Source: Kineococcus aurantiacus
Lineage (GTDB): Bacteria > Actinomycetota > Actinomycetes > Actinomycetales > Kineococcaceae
Direction of reading: 5' to 3'
Assembly (NCBI RefSeq): GCF_013409345.1
Contig: NZ_JACCBB010000001.1
Span: forward strand, 1,736,001-1,800,000
Length of the DNA stretch: 64,000 bases
Part shown: in pieces, positions 1-7,178 of the stretch
How positions within the stretch are numbered: position 1 is the stretch's first letter
How the letters are laid out: each line of letters opens with the position of its first letter
Made by a program: the position numbers and the translations under genes
The notes under the pieces: model-generated
What the model saw: only the letters and a program-made list of their open reading frames with translations
What the model was told of the DNA's origin: nothing
Database searches by the model: none

Positions 1-224
1 CCGCCCAGGCCCGCGGCGACGGCCTCCTTGGCCGTGGCGACGAGGGACTCGCGCGTGTGCTGCACGACCCCCGGCAGCGTCCGGATCGGCTGGGCCTCCT
101 CGATGCCCTCCCGCACGAACACCGGCAGGACCAGGTCCCCCGGGTGCAGGTGCACGTCCGTCACCAGCCGACGCACGGCCGGGGTGGCGCGCAGGCGGCG
201 CGGGCGGATCGGCAACTGCCCCAC
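1..224 (-). CDS. hemB: Porphobilinogen synthase (5-aminolaevulinate dehydratase), N-terminal part
   Basis: Partial gene: 74 codons from the start, with the rest beyond the left edge. HemB condenses two 5-aminolaevulinate molecules into porphobilinogen in cytosolic tetrapyrrole synthesis. The visible N-terminus, with RRLRATPAVRRLV and then DLVLPVFVREG followed by IRTLPGVVQHT, is typical of HemB; the zinc and lysine active-site regions lie outside. The GTG start is chosen because GAAGGAG lies 5 bases upstream and the family motif begins immediately after. It is the last visible gene of the rex-hemA-hemC-hemD-hemB operon, 17 bases after hemD. Confidence 0.93.
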   Translation of the reverse strand, partial: MGQLPIRPRRLRATPAVRRLVTDVHLHPGDLVLPVFVREGIEEAQPIRTLPGVVQHTRESLVATAKEAVAAGLG

Positions 225-241
225 GGGGGACTCCTTCGGGT

Positions 242-2041
242 TCAGCGCGCCCGGCGGCGCGCGGACGACTTCTTCTGGCTGGGGCGCAGGACCGGCTCGC
301 CCGCCTCGGCGGCCGCGGCGCGCAGCAGGTCCCCGTAGGCGGCCAGGCCCTCCACGAGGGACTCCGCGCTGGGCTCGGCGGCCAGCACGTCGACGCGCAG
401 GCCGTGCTCCTCGGCGGTCTTCGCCGTCGCCGGGCCGATGCAGGCCACGACGGTCGACGGGTGCGGCTTGCCGGCGATCCCGACGAGGTTGCGCACCGTG
501 GAGCTGGAGGTGAAGACGACCGCGTCGAACGCGCCCGTCTTGATGGCGTCGCGCACGGGCGCGGCCGGCGGGGCGGCGCGCACCGTCCGGTACGCCGTGA
601 CGTCGTCGACCTCCCAGCCGTTCTCGACCAGGCCCGCCACGAGGGTGTCGGTGGCGATGTCGGCGCGCGGCAGGAACACCCGGTTGATGGGGTCCAGGAC
701 GTCGTCGTAGGGCGGCCACGCCTCCAGCAGACCCGCCGCGGACTGCTCACCCTCCGGCAGCAGGTCCGGCTCGATGCCCCACTCCCGCAGCGCGTCCGCC
801 GTCACGCCGCCGACCGCGGCGACCTTCAGGCCGGAGAACGCGCGGGCGTCGAGGCCGTACTCGGTGAACTTCTCCCGCACGGCCCGGACGGCGTTGACGG
901 ACGTGAAGCCGATCCACTCGTACCGGCCGGTCACCAGGCCCTTGACGGCCTTCTCCATCTGCTGCGGCGTGCGCGGCGGCTCGACGGAGATGGTCGGCAC
1001 GACCTCGGCGGTGGCGCCGTGGTCGGACAGCCGCGCCGTGATGCCGCCGGCCTGCTCCTTGGTGCGCGGCACCAGGACCCGCCAGCCGAACAGGGGCTTG
1101 GTCTCGTACCAGGAGTTCTGCTCGCGCAGGGCGACGACGTCGCCGATGACGGCCGTGGTGGGCGAGCCGTCGATGACCGTGGCGGCCGTCTCCAGGGTCC
1201 CCAGGGTGGCCGTGGTCGTCGTCTGGGTCGTCGTGGTGCCGTGGGAGGTCAGCGCGACGGGCGTCGCGGCGGACCGGCCCGCCGCGAGCAGCCCGCGGGC
1301 GGCGGCGGCGATGTCGTCGCCGGTGCCCAGGACCACGACGGTGGCGTCGGCGTCGGCGTGCCGGGACCAGTCGAGCGCGCGCCCGGCGGGGTGGACCACG
1401 TTGACGCTGGAGGTGCTCGGCGTCGTCATGGGGACCCCGGCGTAGGCGGGGACCGCGTTGACGGCCGAGACGCCGGGCACGACGTCGAAGGTGACGCCGG
1501 CCTTGCGGCAGGCCGCGACCTCCTCGACGAGCCCGGTGAACGTCGACGGGTCGCCGTCCATGAGCCGCACGACCCGGCCGCCGGCCTTGGCGGCCCTCAC
1601 GACGAGCTTGGCGCGCGCGGCGCGGGTCAGCGGCTGGCCGTCGTCGCCGAACCCGGCGTCGAGGACCTCCGCGCCCGCCCGGCAGAAGCGGGCGACGAGG
1701 TCCTGGCGGCTGCCCTGGTCGAGCACGACGACGTCCGCCGCGCCGAGCAGGTCCACCGCGCGCACGGTCAGCAGGCCCGGGTCCCCCGGGCCGGCCCCGA
1801 CGAACGAGACGTGGCCGAGGAGCTTGTCCGCCTTGGCGGCCTTGTCCGACTTCTTCGCCGCGGCACCGGACCGGCCCGCCGACTTCCTCGACCGGGACTG
1901 CGCGGGCAGCTCGTCGCGGTCCTTCTTCGCGTCGACGACCTCGGTCAGGGCGCTCACCTCGACGGGAGCGTCCACCAGCGTGTCGACCGGCGCCTCGAGG
2001 GCCGGCTCGGCGACCACCGGGCTGTTCGTCATCGTGCTCAC
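242..2041 (-). CDS. hemD: Uroporphyrinogen-III C-methyltransferase / uroporphyrinogen-III synthase fusion
   Basis: A 599-residue bifunctional protein. Residues about 1-65 are an acidic then Lys/Ala-rich linker. About 65-330 is a SUMT (CobA-type) SAM methyltransferase with FVGAGPGDPGLLT, MDGDPSTFTG and VVPGVSAVNAVPAYAGVPMT. The rest is HemD-like, from WRVLVPRTKEQAGG to the C-terminus, and would close hydroxymethylbilane to uroporphyrinogen III. The methyltransferase half feeds precorrin-2/sirohaem/B12. Start: GTG at 2041 overlaps the hemC stop by 4 bases (GTGA) and has GGAG 8 bases upstream; an in-frame ATG at 2032 is an alternative. The fusion is common in actinobacteria. Cotranscribed with hemC and hemB. 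Confidence 0.93.
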   Translation of the reverse strand: MSTMTNSPVVAEPALEAPVDTLVDAPVEVSALTEVVDAKKDRDELPAQSRSRKSAGRSGAAAKKSDKAAKADKLLGHVSFVGAGPGDPGLLTVRAVDLLGAADVVVLDQGSRQDLVARFCRAGAEVLDAGFGDDGQPLTRAARAKLVVRAAKAGGRVVRLMDGDPSTFTGLVEEVAACRKAGVTFDVVPGVSAVNAVPAYAGVPMTTPSTSSVNVVHPAGRALDWSRHADADATVVVLGTGDDIAAAARGLLAAGRSAATPVALTSHGTTTTQTTTTATLGTLETAATVIDGSPTTAVIGDVVALREQNSWYETKPLFGWRVLVPRTKEQAGGITARLSDHGATAEVVPTISVEPPRTPQQMEKAVKGLVTGRYEWIGFTSVNAVRAVREKFTEYGLDARAFSGLKVAAVGGVTADALREWGIEPDLLPEGEQSAAGLLEAWPPYDDVLDPINRVFLPRADIATDTLVAGLVENGWEVDDVTAYRTVRAAPPAAPVRDAIKTGAFDAVVFTSSSTVRNLVGIAGKPHPSTVVACIGPATAKTAEEHGLRVDVLAAEPSAESLVEGLAAYGDLLRAAAAEAGEPVLRPSQKKSSARRRAR

Positions 2042-3027
2042 GAGCCACTCTCCGGATCGGGACGTGGACCGTCGTCGGAACGGTCCTGGGGGTGGTTCTC
2101 CAACGTGACTTCGGGCTCCCCTCCGCGGGCGGCGGGGGTCTGGCGCAGCTCGTGCTGCAGCAGGTCGTGGGCGGCCCGGGCACCCGAGGCGCGGGCGGCC
2201 GCCTCGTCCGGGACGGCTCCCAGGGGCCGGGCGCGCCGCACGAGCGCGCCCGCGGGGTCCTCGACGGCCACGTGCAGCGTGCCGGCGTCGACGTGCGCGC
2301 CGACGGGCGCCGAGCACCCGGCCTCCAGGGTGGCGAGCACCTGCCGCTCGGCGGCGACGGCCCGCCGCACGTGCGGGGCGTCGAGGGCGGCCAGGGCGGT
2401 GAGCACCTGCGCGTCGTCGGCGCGGCACTCCACGGCCAGCGCCCCCTGCCCGGGGGCGGGCACGAAGACGTCGGGGGCGAACAGCTCGGTGGCCTCCCCC
2501 AGCCGGCCCAGGCGGGCCAGCCCGGAGGCGGCCAGCACGACCGCGTCGAGCTGACCGGCGCTGACGAACCCGATGCGGGTGTCGACGTTGCCGCGGATCT
2601 CGACGACCTCGACGTCGGGGCGCAGCCCCCGCAGCAGGGCCCGCCGCCGCGGGGACCCGGTGCCCACCCGGGCGCCGGGGGGCAGGTCGGCGAGCGTGCG
2701 CCCGCCGGAGGCGACGAGCACGTCGCGCGGGTCCTCGCGCTCGGGCACGGCCCCCAGGGCCAGCCCGTCGGCGGGGGTGGTCGGCAGGTCCTTGAGGGAG
2801 TGCACGGCCAGGTCGACCTCGCCGGCCAGCAGCGCGTCGCGCAGGGCCGAGACGAAGACGCCCGTGCCGCCGATCTGCGCCAGCGGGGCGCGGTCGACGT
2901 CGCCGCGGGTCGTCACCTCGACGAGCTCGACCCGGGCCCCGTCGCGGCGCAGCAGGTCGGCCACCCAGGAGCTCTGGGTGGTGGCCAGGGCGCTGCGGCG
3001 GGTGCCGAGCCGGAGCACACGGGTCAC
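2038..3027 (-). CDS. hemC: Hydroxymethylbilane synthase (porphobilinogen deaminase)
   Basis: A 329-residue protein that polymerises four porphobilinogens into hydroxymethylbilane, the step before HemD. Visible family features: LRLGTRRSALATTQS at the N-terminus, HSLKDLPT near residue 77, GTGSPRRRALL near 122, and LEAGCSAPVGA, where Cys238 should carry the covalent dipyrromethane cofactor. The GTG start at 3027 overlaps the hemA stop by 4 bases, and its own stop overlaps hemD by 4 bases, so translational coupling along the operon is likely. Length is normal for the family and no active-site residue seems missing. Confidence 0.96.
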   Translation of the reverse strand: MTRVLRLGTRRSALATTQSSWVADLLRRDGARVELVEVTTRGDVDRAPLAQIGGTGVFVSALRDALLAGEVDLAVHSLKDLPTTPADGLALGAVPEREDPRDVLVASGGRTLADLPPGARVGTGSPRRRALLRGLRPDVEVVEIRGNVDTRIGFVSAGQLDAVVLAASGLARLGRLGEATELFAPDVFVPAPGQGALAVECRADDAQVLTALAALDAPHVRRAVAAERQVLATLEAGCSAPVGAHVDAGTLHVAVEDPAGALVRRARPLGAVPDEAAARASGARAAHDLLQHELRQTPAARGGEPEVTLENHPQDRSDDGPRPDPESGS

Positions 3028-4352
3028 GACACGCGTCCCACCGCGTCGGCGACGGTCCCCGACAGCGGGGCGTCGCCGGGCAGCGCGCCGGTGGGACCCA
3101 CCTCGAGGTCGAACAGCGTCCGCAGCGCGGCCGCGTACCCGACGCCGCCGGGGGCCTCGGCCAGTTCCTTGACCCGCACGGTCGGGGTGTGCAGCAGCTT
3201 CTCCACGATGCGGTGCACCGCGCGGTCGACCTCGGCGCGCGTCGCGTCGTCGAGGTCGACGCGGCTGGCGAGCCGGCGCATCTCCCCCTCCACGACGTGC
3301 CGGGCCTGGGCGCGCAGCGCGACGACCGTGGGGGCCACGTCGGCCGCGCGCAGCGAGGCGGCGTGCGCGGCGACCTCCTCGGCGACGATGGCGCGGACCG
3401 CGCACAGGTCCTCGGCCACGGCCGAGCTGGCCAGGTCCGAGCCCAGGCCCTCGAGGTCCACCAGGTGCACCCCGCGCAGGGTCCCCACGTCGGGCTGGAC
3501 GTCGCGGGGCAGGGCGAGGTCGGCGACCAGGAGCGGGCGCTGCGGGCGGTCCAGGACCGCCGCGGCGACCGTGGCCACGTCCAGGACGTGCCCCAGGGCG
3601 CCCGTGCAGCTGGCGACGACGTCGGCGGCGGCCACCTCGGCGCGCAGGTCGTCCAGGCCGGTGGCGCGGCCGCCGACGGCCGCGGCGAGGCGCTGGGCGC
3701 GGTCGGGGGTGCGGTTGGCGACGACGACGTCCAGACCGGCGCGGGCGAACGTCGTCGCGACGAGCGCGCTCATCGCCCCGGCGCCCACGACGAGGGCGCG
3801 GCGGCCCGCCAGGGGCCCGCCGACGACCGCCTCGGCCCGCTTCAGGGTGGCGTCGACCAGGCCGGCGCCGGCGGCGTCCAGGCCCGTCTCGGAGTGGGCG
3901 CGCTTGCCCACCCGCAGCGCGCTCTGCAGCAGGCGGTCCAGCGTCCCGCCGGCCAGGCCGCGCTCGTGCAGGTCCCGCAGCGCCAGGCGCAGCTGGCCCA
4001 GGATCTGGCTCTCCCCGACCGCCATGGAGTCCAGGCCGCAGGCGACCCGGAACAGGTGCTCGACGCCGGCGTCCTCGTAGTGGACGTACAGCTGCTCGCC
4101 GAGCTGGTCCAGCCCCAGGCCGATGCGGCGGCACAGCGCGTCGCCGACGTCGGCGACACCGCCGTGGAAGCGGGAGACGTCGCAGTACAGCTCAACGCGG
4201 TTGCACGTCGAGAGGACGAACACCTCCTCGACGTGCGGGGAGGCCGAGAGGGCGTCGACGACCTGCGCGGCGCCCGCGGCGTCGAAGCTGGCGCGCTCCA
4301 GGACGTCGAGGGAGGCCGTCCGGTGGGACAGGCCCACCACCATGAGCGCCAC
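3024..4352 (-). CDS. hemA: Glutamyl-tRNA reductase
   Basis: A 442-residue enzyme that reduces glutamyl-tRNA(Glu) to glutamate-1-semialdehyde with NADPH, the first committed step of the C5 route to haem. The N-terminus MVVGLSHRTASLDVLE, the catalytic Cys50 in STCNRVELY, MAVGESQILGQL (about 110-121) and the Rossmann segment VVGAGAMSALVATTFARAG are all present. The GTG start at 4352 directly abuts the rex stop codon (TGAGTG), which indicates coupled translation; an ATG at 4343 is the alternative start. No glutamate-1-semialdehyde aminotransferase (hemL) is in the window. Confidence 0.96.
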   Translation of the reverse strand: MALMVVGLSHRTASLDVLERASFDAAGAAQVVDALSASPHVEEVFVLSTCNRVELYCDVSRFHGGVADVGDALCRRIGLGLDQLGEQLYVHYEDAGVEHLFRVACGLDSMAVGESQILGQLRLALRDLHERGLAGGTLDRLLQSALRVGKRAHSETGLDAAGAGLVDATLKRAEAVVGGPLAGRRALVVGAGAMSALVATTFARAGLDVVVANRTPDRAQRLAAAVGGRATGLDDLRAEVAAADVVASCTGALGHVLDVATVAAAVLDRPQRPLLVADLALPRDVQPDVGTLRGVHLVDLEGLGSDLASSAVAEDLCAVRAIVAEEVAAHAASLRAADVAPTVVALRAQARHVVEGEMRRLASRVDLDDATRAEVDRAVHRIVEKLLHTPTVRVKELAEAPGGVGYAAALRTLFDLEVGPTGALPGDAPLSGTVADAVGRVS

Positions 4353-5069
4353 TCAGACCACCTCCCCGACGCGGTCGCTGACCGGGACCGAGGGGTTGGG
4401 CAGGGGGGTGCGCAGGGCGGCGCGCACGGCGCGGCGCTGGGCGTGGAAGGCGAGGATCTGGAGCTCCGAGGCGAGGTCGACCTTGCGCACGTCCACGTCG
4501 GCGGGCACGCGCAGCACGGTGGGGGCGAAGTTCAGGACGCTGGTGACACCGGCGGCGACGAGCCGGTCGCAGACGCCCTGGGCGTGCTCGGCCGGGACGG
4601 CCAGCACGCCGATGGTGGGTTCCCCGGGCCGCACGACGGTGCCGAGGTCGGCCAGCGGGCGCACGCGCAGGCCGTTGACGAGCTCCCCGACGACGTGGGG
4701 GCCGTCGTCGAACAGCCCCACGACCCGGAAGCCGCGGGTGGCGAAGCCGCCGTACCCGGCGAGGGCGTGCCCGAGGTTGCCGATGCCGACGATGACGACG
4801 TTCCAGGGGGTGGTCTGGCCCAGCCGGTCGGCGATCTGGCGGTGCAACCCGTTCACGTCGTAGCCGACCCCGCGGGTGCCGTAGCTGCCCAGGTGGGACA
4901 GGTCCTTGCGCAGCTTGGCCGAGCCGACGCCGACGGCCTCGGCCAGGGCCTCGGAGGAGACGGTCCGCAGACCGGCCTCGGCCAGCTCGGCGAGCGCGCG
5001 CAGATACTGCGGCAGACGCGCCACGGTCGCTTCGGGGACGTCGACCGTCCCCACCTCGTCCTCGTCCAC
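4353..5069 (-). CDS. rex: Redox-sensing transcriptional repressor Rex
   Basis: A 238-residue repressor that senses the NADH/NAD+ ratio. The N-terminal winged helix carries SSEALAEAVGVGSAKLRKDLSHLGSYG (split here by family use: recognition helix at AKLRKDLS), followed by YDVNGLHRQI and the Rossmann fold VVIVGIGNLGHALAGYGGF. The C-terminal helix used for domain swapping follows. It heads the hem operon, the arrangement known from Streptomyces (rex-hemACD). A Rex operator overlaps the predicted promoter at 5144-5172, so autoregulation is likely. The GTG start at 5069 gives MDEDEVGTVDVPEATVARL, normal for the family. Confidence 0.95.
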   Translation of the reverse strand: MDEDEVGTVDVPEATVARLPQYLRALAELAEAGLRTVSSEALAEAVGVGSAKLRKDLSHLGSYGTRGVGYDVNGLHRQIADRLGQTTPWNVVIVGIGNLGHALAGYGGFATRGFRVVGLFDDGPHVVGELVNGLRVRPLADLGTVVRPGEPTIGVLAVPAEHAQGVCDRLVAAGVTSVLNFAPTVLRVPADVDVRKVDLASELQILAFHAQRRAVRAALRTPLPNPSVPVSDRVGEVV

Positions 5070-5143
5070 AGCGGTCAGACCGGCACCCTCGTACGCGTTG
5101 CTCAGGCTCCGGGCGGACCCGGAACCACTGGTCGTGCGCCAGC

Positions 5144-5172
5144 AGCCTAGGCTCTTGTGAAGCCGCGCACAA
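5144..5172 (-). promoter_or_regulatory. Promoter of the rex-hem operon with a Rex operator
   Basis: Read on the minus strand, -35 TTGTGC (5167-5172) and -10 TAGGCT (5144-5149) are 17 bases apart. The element TTGTGAAGCCGCGCACAA at 5155-5172 covers the -35 and most of the spacer. The known Rex consensus is TTGTGAAN4TTCACAA; only the fourth half-site region deviates (CGCACAA). Position and sequence predict repression when Rex is not bound by NADH, with a leader of about 68 bases before the rex GTG. Confidence 0.82.
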
Positions 5173-5229
5173 AGTGGCGCCGTGCTCGCGTGACGAGAGA
5201 CACGTCGCCCCTGACCTGCGCCTTCACAG

Positions 5230-5248
5230 GCAGGTGAGCCTCACCTCA
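5230..5248. promoter_or_regulatory. Candidate DtxR/IdeR iron box upstream of the rex-hem operon
   Basis: GCAGGTGAGCCTCACCTCA contains the perfect 7-1-7 palindrome AGGTGAG-C-CTCACCT (5232-5246). It matches 14 of 19 positions of the DtxR/IdeR consensus TTAGGTTAGCCTAACCTAA, and the CTCACCT half is the form often seen in Streptomyces iron boxes. It lies between the glutaredoxin stop (5265) and the rex promoter, about 58 bases upstream of the -35. Binding is inferred, not shown. Confidence 0.5.
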
Positions 5249-5264
5249 CCACCGCGGCGGTCCG

Positions 5265-5546
5265 TCACGCGCGGCGGCGCCGCCACCACCGGCGCCCCGC
5301 CAGCGCCTCGGTCAGCCGGCCGGCGTCCAGCCGCCCGAAGTCGCGCTCCACGCCGTCGACGAGCACCACGGGCACCTTGTCCGAGAACCGCCGCAGCAGC
5401 TCGGGGTCGGCGTCCACGTCGACCTCGGACCAGCCCACGCCCCGCGCGGCCGCGACGGCGCGCACCACCTCGCGGCCGTCGTCGCACAGGTGGCAACCCA
5501 CCCTGGAGACGAGCACCACCCGGGGATCCCCCTCGCTCACCAGCAC
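5265..5546 (-). CDS. Small glutaredoxin-like protein (DUF836 family)
   Basis: A 93-residue cytosolic thioredoxin-fold protein: beta strand VVLVSRVGCHLC with the redox pair C-H-L-C near residue 18-21, then WSEVDVDADPELLRRFSDKVPVVLVDG, where the cis-Pro follows KV, and a basic C-terminal tail WWRRRRA. Family members are glutaredoxin-like thiol proteins of unknown substrate. Start: GTG at 5546. It reads towards rex, 195 bases away, and is divergent from the HAD phosphatase gene with only 37 bases between the starts. A glutaredoxin-like gene is also recalled beside hemA in mycobacteria. Confidence 0.85.
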   Translation of the reverse strand: MLVSEGDPRVVLVSRVGCHLCDDGREVVRAVAAARGVGWSEVDVDADPELLRRFSDKVPVVLVDGVERDFGRLDAGRLTEALAGRRWWRRRRA

Positions 5547-5571
5547 ACCCTCCCTCGTCGGTCCCGCGGCC

Positions 5572-5577
5572 TACGAT
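5572..5577 (+). promoter_or_regulatory. -10 element of a probable leaderless transcript (HAD phosphatase)
   Basis: TACGAT lies 6 bases before the GTG at 5584 and there is no Shine-Dalgarno sequence. This spacing places the transcription start at the start codon. Confidence 0.55.
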
Positions 5578-5583
5578 GCCGCA

Positions 5584-6375
5584 GTGCCCCAGCCCACGAC
5601 GCCGTCGGCCGCACCGCTGCAGGCGGCGTTCTTCGACCTCGACAACACCGTGGTCCGGGGGGCGTCGCTGTTCTACTTCGCCCGGGGCTTGGCCGCCCGC
5701 GGGTTCTTCTCCCGCCGCGAGCTGCAGGGCTTCGCCCGCCGGGCCCTGCGCTACGCGCTGCGCGGGGAGGAGCTGGGGCACCTGGGCGAGGTCCGCGACC
5801 TGGCCCTGGCCTTCGTGGCCGGGCACTCCTCGGAGGAGATCCGCCGCATCGGGGAGGAGGTCTACGACGAGCACGTCGGGGCCAAGGTGCGCGCCGGCGC
5901 CCACGCGCTGGCCCACGGGCACCTGGCCGCCGGCGCCCCCGTGTGGCTGGTCACGGCCGCGCCCGTGGAGCTGGCCGACGTCGTCGCCCGCCGGCTGGGG
6001 CTGACCGGGGCGCTGGGGACGGTGGCCGAGACCGTCGACGGGACGTACACGGGGCGGCTGCTGGGCGAGCCGCTGCACGGGCAGGCCAAGGCCGACGCCG
6101 TGCGCGCCCTGGCCGCCCGGGCGGGGCTGGACCTGAGCCGCTGCGCGGCGTACTCCGACTCGGCCAACGACCTGCCGCTGCTGTCGATGGTCGGCTCCCC
6201 CGTGGCCGTGAACCCCGACCGGGCGCTGCGCCGGCACGCCCGCGCCCACGCCTGGCCCGTGCACGAGTTCCGCCGCTGGCAGCACGCGGCGCGCTGGACG
6301 GTGCGGGCCGGGACCGTGGGGGCCGGGGCGGTCGGGGTGGCGGTGCTCGTCGCGGGGGCCTGGCGCCGGCGCTGA
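5584..6375 (+). CDS. HAD-IB family phosphatase (SerB-like) with a C-terminal membrane segment
   Basis: A 263-residue HAD-superfamily hydrolase. Motif I is FFDLDNTVVRGAS (nucleophile Asp and acid/base Asp), motif II is the Thr in VWLVTAAPVE, and motif IV is AYSDSANDLPLL. Family members dephosphorylate phosphoserine or similar small phosphomonoesters; the substrate here is not fixed. The C-terminus GTVGAGAVGVAVLVAGAWRRR looks like one membrane helix ending in Arg, so the enzyme may be membrane-tethered. Start: GTG at 5584, six bases after a -10-like TACGAT (leaderless). It corresponds in position to serB1 in the mycobacterial hem neighbourhood. Confidence 0.85.
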   Translation: MPQPTTPSAAPLQAAFFDLDNTVVRGASLFYFARGLAARGFFSRRELQGFARRALRYALRGEELGHLGEVRDLALAFVAGHSSEEIRRIGEEVYDEHVGAKVRAGAHALAHGHLAAGAPVWLVTAAPVELADVVARRLGLTGALGTVAETVDGTYTGRLLGEPLHGQAKADAVRALAARAGLDLSRCAAYSDSANDLPLLSMVGSPVAVNPDRALRRHARAHAWPVHEFRRWQHAARWTVRAGTVGAGAVGVAVLVAGAWRRR

Positions 6376-6392
6376 GCCCGCCCGCGAGGGGG

Positions 6393-6445
6393 CGGATCGT
6401 TGTGACAACGCTCGCAGTCATCGCGAGCGTTGCCGCAACGATCCG
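6393..6445. repeat. 53-base inverted-repeat element, copy 1
   Basis: The element begins CGGATCGTTGTGACAACG and ends with the near-complement, GCGTTGCCGCAACGATCCG; 23-base arms (two mismatches) flank a 7-base loop. Each arm itself contains a small palindrome (CGTTGT-G-ACAACG on the left). A second copy of exactly the same length lies at 48180-48232 with 46 of 53 identical bases. It sits between the convergent HAD phosphatase and bS22 genes. Confidence 0.85.
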
Positions 6446-6477
6446 GACCCCCACCCGCGCCGCGGCCCCGGACGCAC

Positions 6478-6509
6478 GAAGGGCGGGCCCCCGCGGGGGC
6501 CCGCCCTTC
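6478..6509 (-). terminator. Terminator hairpin of the bS22 gene
   Basis: A perfect 16+16-base palindrome beginning GAAGGGCGGGCCCCCG lies 6 bases beyond the bS22 stop codon; the run of T expected of a classical terminator is absent, as is usual in actinobacteria. Confidence 0.75.
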
Positions 6510-6515
6510 AGCGGA

Positions 6516-6629
6516 TCACTTCTTGTTGCGGCGCTGGTGGCGCGTGCGGCGGAGCAGCTTGCGGTGCTTCTTCTTCGCCATGCGCTTGCGACGCTTCTTG
6601 ATGACAGAGCCCAAGGGGTCCTCGCTCAC
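6516..6629 (-). CDS. Small ribosomal subunit protein bS22 (AURKAIP1/COX24-type)
   Basis: A 37-residue, extremely basic protein: MSEDPLGSVIKKRRKRMAKK, then KHRKLLRRTRHQRRNKK. From memory it matches the 33-residue actinobacterial ribosomal protein bS22 (MGSVIKKRRKRM... in mycobacteria), which binds 16S rRNA in the 30S subunit. Start: GTG at 6629; an internal start at the Met of KRRKRMAKK would remove the conserved part. It is followed by a strong hairpin. The leader (6630-6711) contains -10-like TAGACT at 6706-6711 and a hairpin TGCCGCTC-GG-GAGCGGCA at 6677-6694, and 12-base tandem repeats lie at 6739-6762. It neighbours the HTH gene exactly as in mycobacteria. Confidence 0.9.
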   Translation of the reverse strand: MSEDPLGSVIKKRRKRMAKKKHRKLLRRTRHQRRNKK

Positions 6630-6788
6630 TCGATACGGCTGGGTTGCTGCCGGCACACCCCGGAGCGTGGCCGGCGTGCCGCTCGGGAGCGGCAGACCGT
6701 CGTCGAGTCTACCCGCCCCGCGGGACCCGTCGGCGACGCCGACCGGGCAGCCGACCGGGCAGCCGAGCGGACACGGGCCGGACCTGGG

Positions 6789-6989
6789 TCAGGCGGTGTC
6801 GATGTACGACTGCCGCAGGTACTCGTGGACGGCGTCCTCGGGCACCCGGAAGGAGCGGCCGACCCGCACGGCGGGCAGCTCCCCGTTGTGCACCAGGCGG
6901 TACACCGTCATCTTCGACACGCGCATCATCGACGCGACCTCGGCCACGGTCAGGAACCTGACCTCCGACAGCGGGCGATCCTCAGGCAT
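6789..6989 (-). CDS. Small helix-turn-helix (excisionase/MerR-like) DNA-binding protein
   Basis: A 66-residue protein. The core is FLTVAEVASMMRVSKMTVYR, LVHNGELPAVRVGRSFRVPE, then a C-terminal helix, the winged helix-turn-helix of the excisionase/BldC-like family. Such proteins bind DNA; the target is unknown, and the name excisionase is misleading because no phage genes are near. Start: ATG at 6989; a GTG at 6995 is possible and AAGGG lies 10 bases before the ATG. It lies upstream of bS22 on the same strand. The 189 bases upstream hold an AT-richer stretch (about 7100-7165) and a -10-like TACAGT at 7069-7074, a likely promoter. Confidence 0.82.
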   Translation of the reverse strand: MPEDRPLSEVRFLTVAEVASMMRVSKMTVYRLVHNGELPAVRVGRSFRVPEDAVHEYLRQSYIDTA

Positions 6990-7178
6990 CCCCACAGCAC
7001 CCTTCAGTTCGCGCGCCAGCGATGCGCCGTCCCCCGCGGACGGCCCGGTGGGGGCGCGTTCACAGTCCACTGTAGGGGCACGTGTGACGAACGTGGAAGA
7101 TCTCCGTGCGCAAAAAGTCACGCTGAGTGATCTAAACAGGCTGTGACCAGCGCTGACGCTGCGTAAAAACCCTGGGGA

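Noticed and set aside
6789-6989. Excisionase-like protein as evidence of a phage or integrative element
   Set aside because: The gene keeps the same neighbours (bS22, proC) as in mycobacteria; no integrase, att site or phage gene is near.
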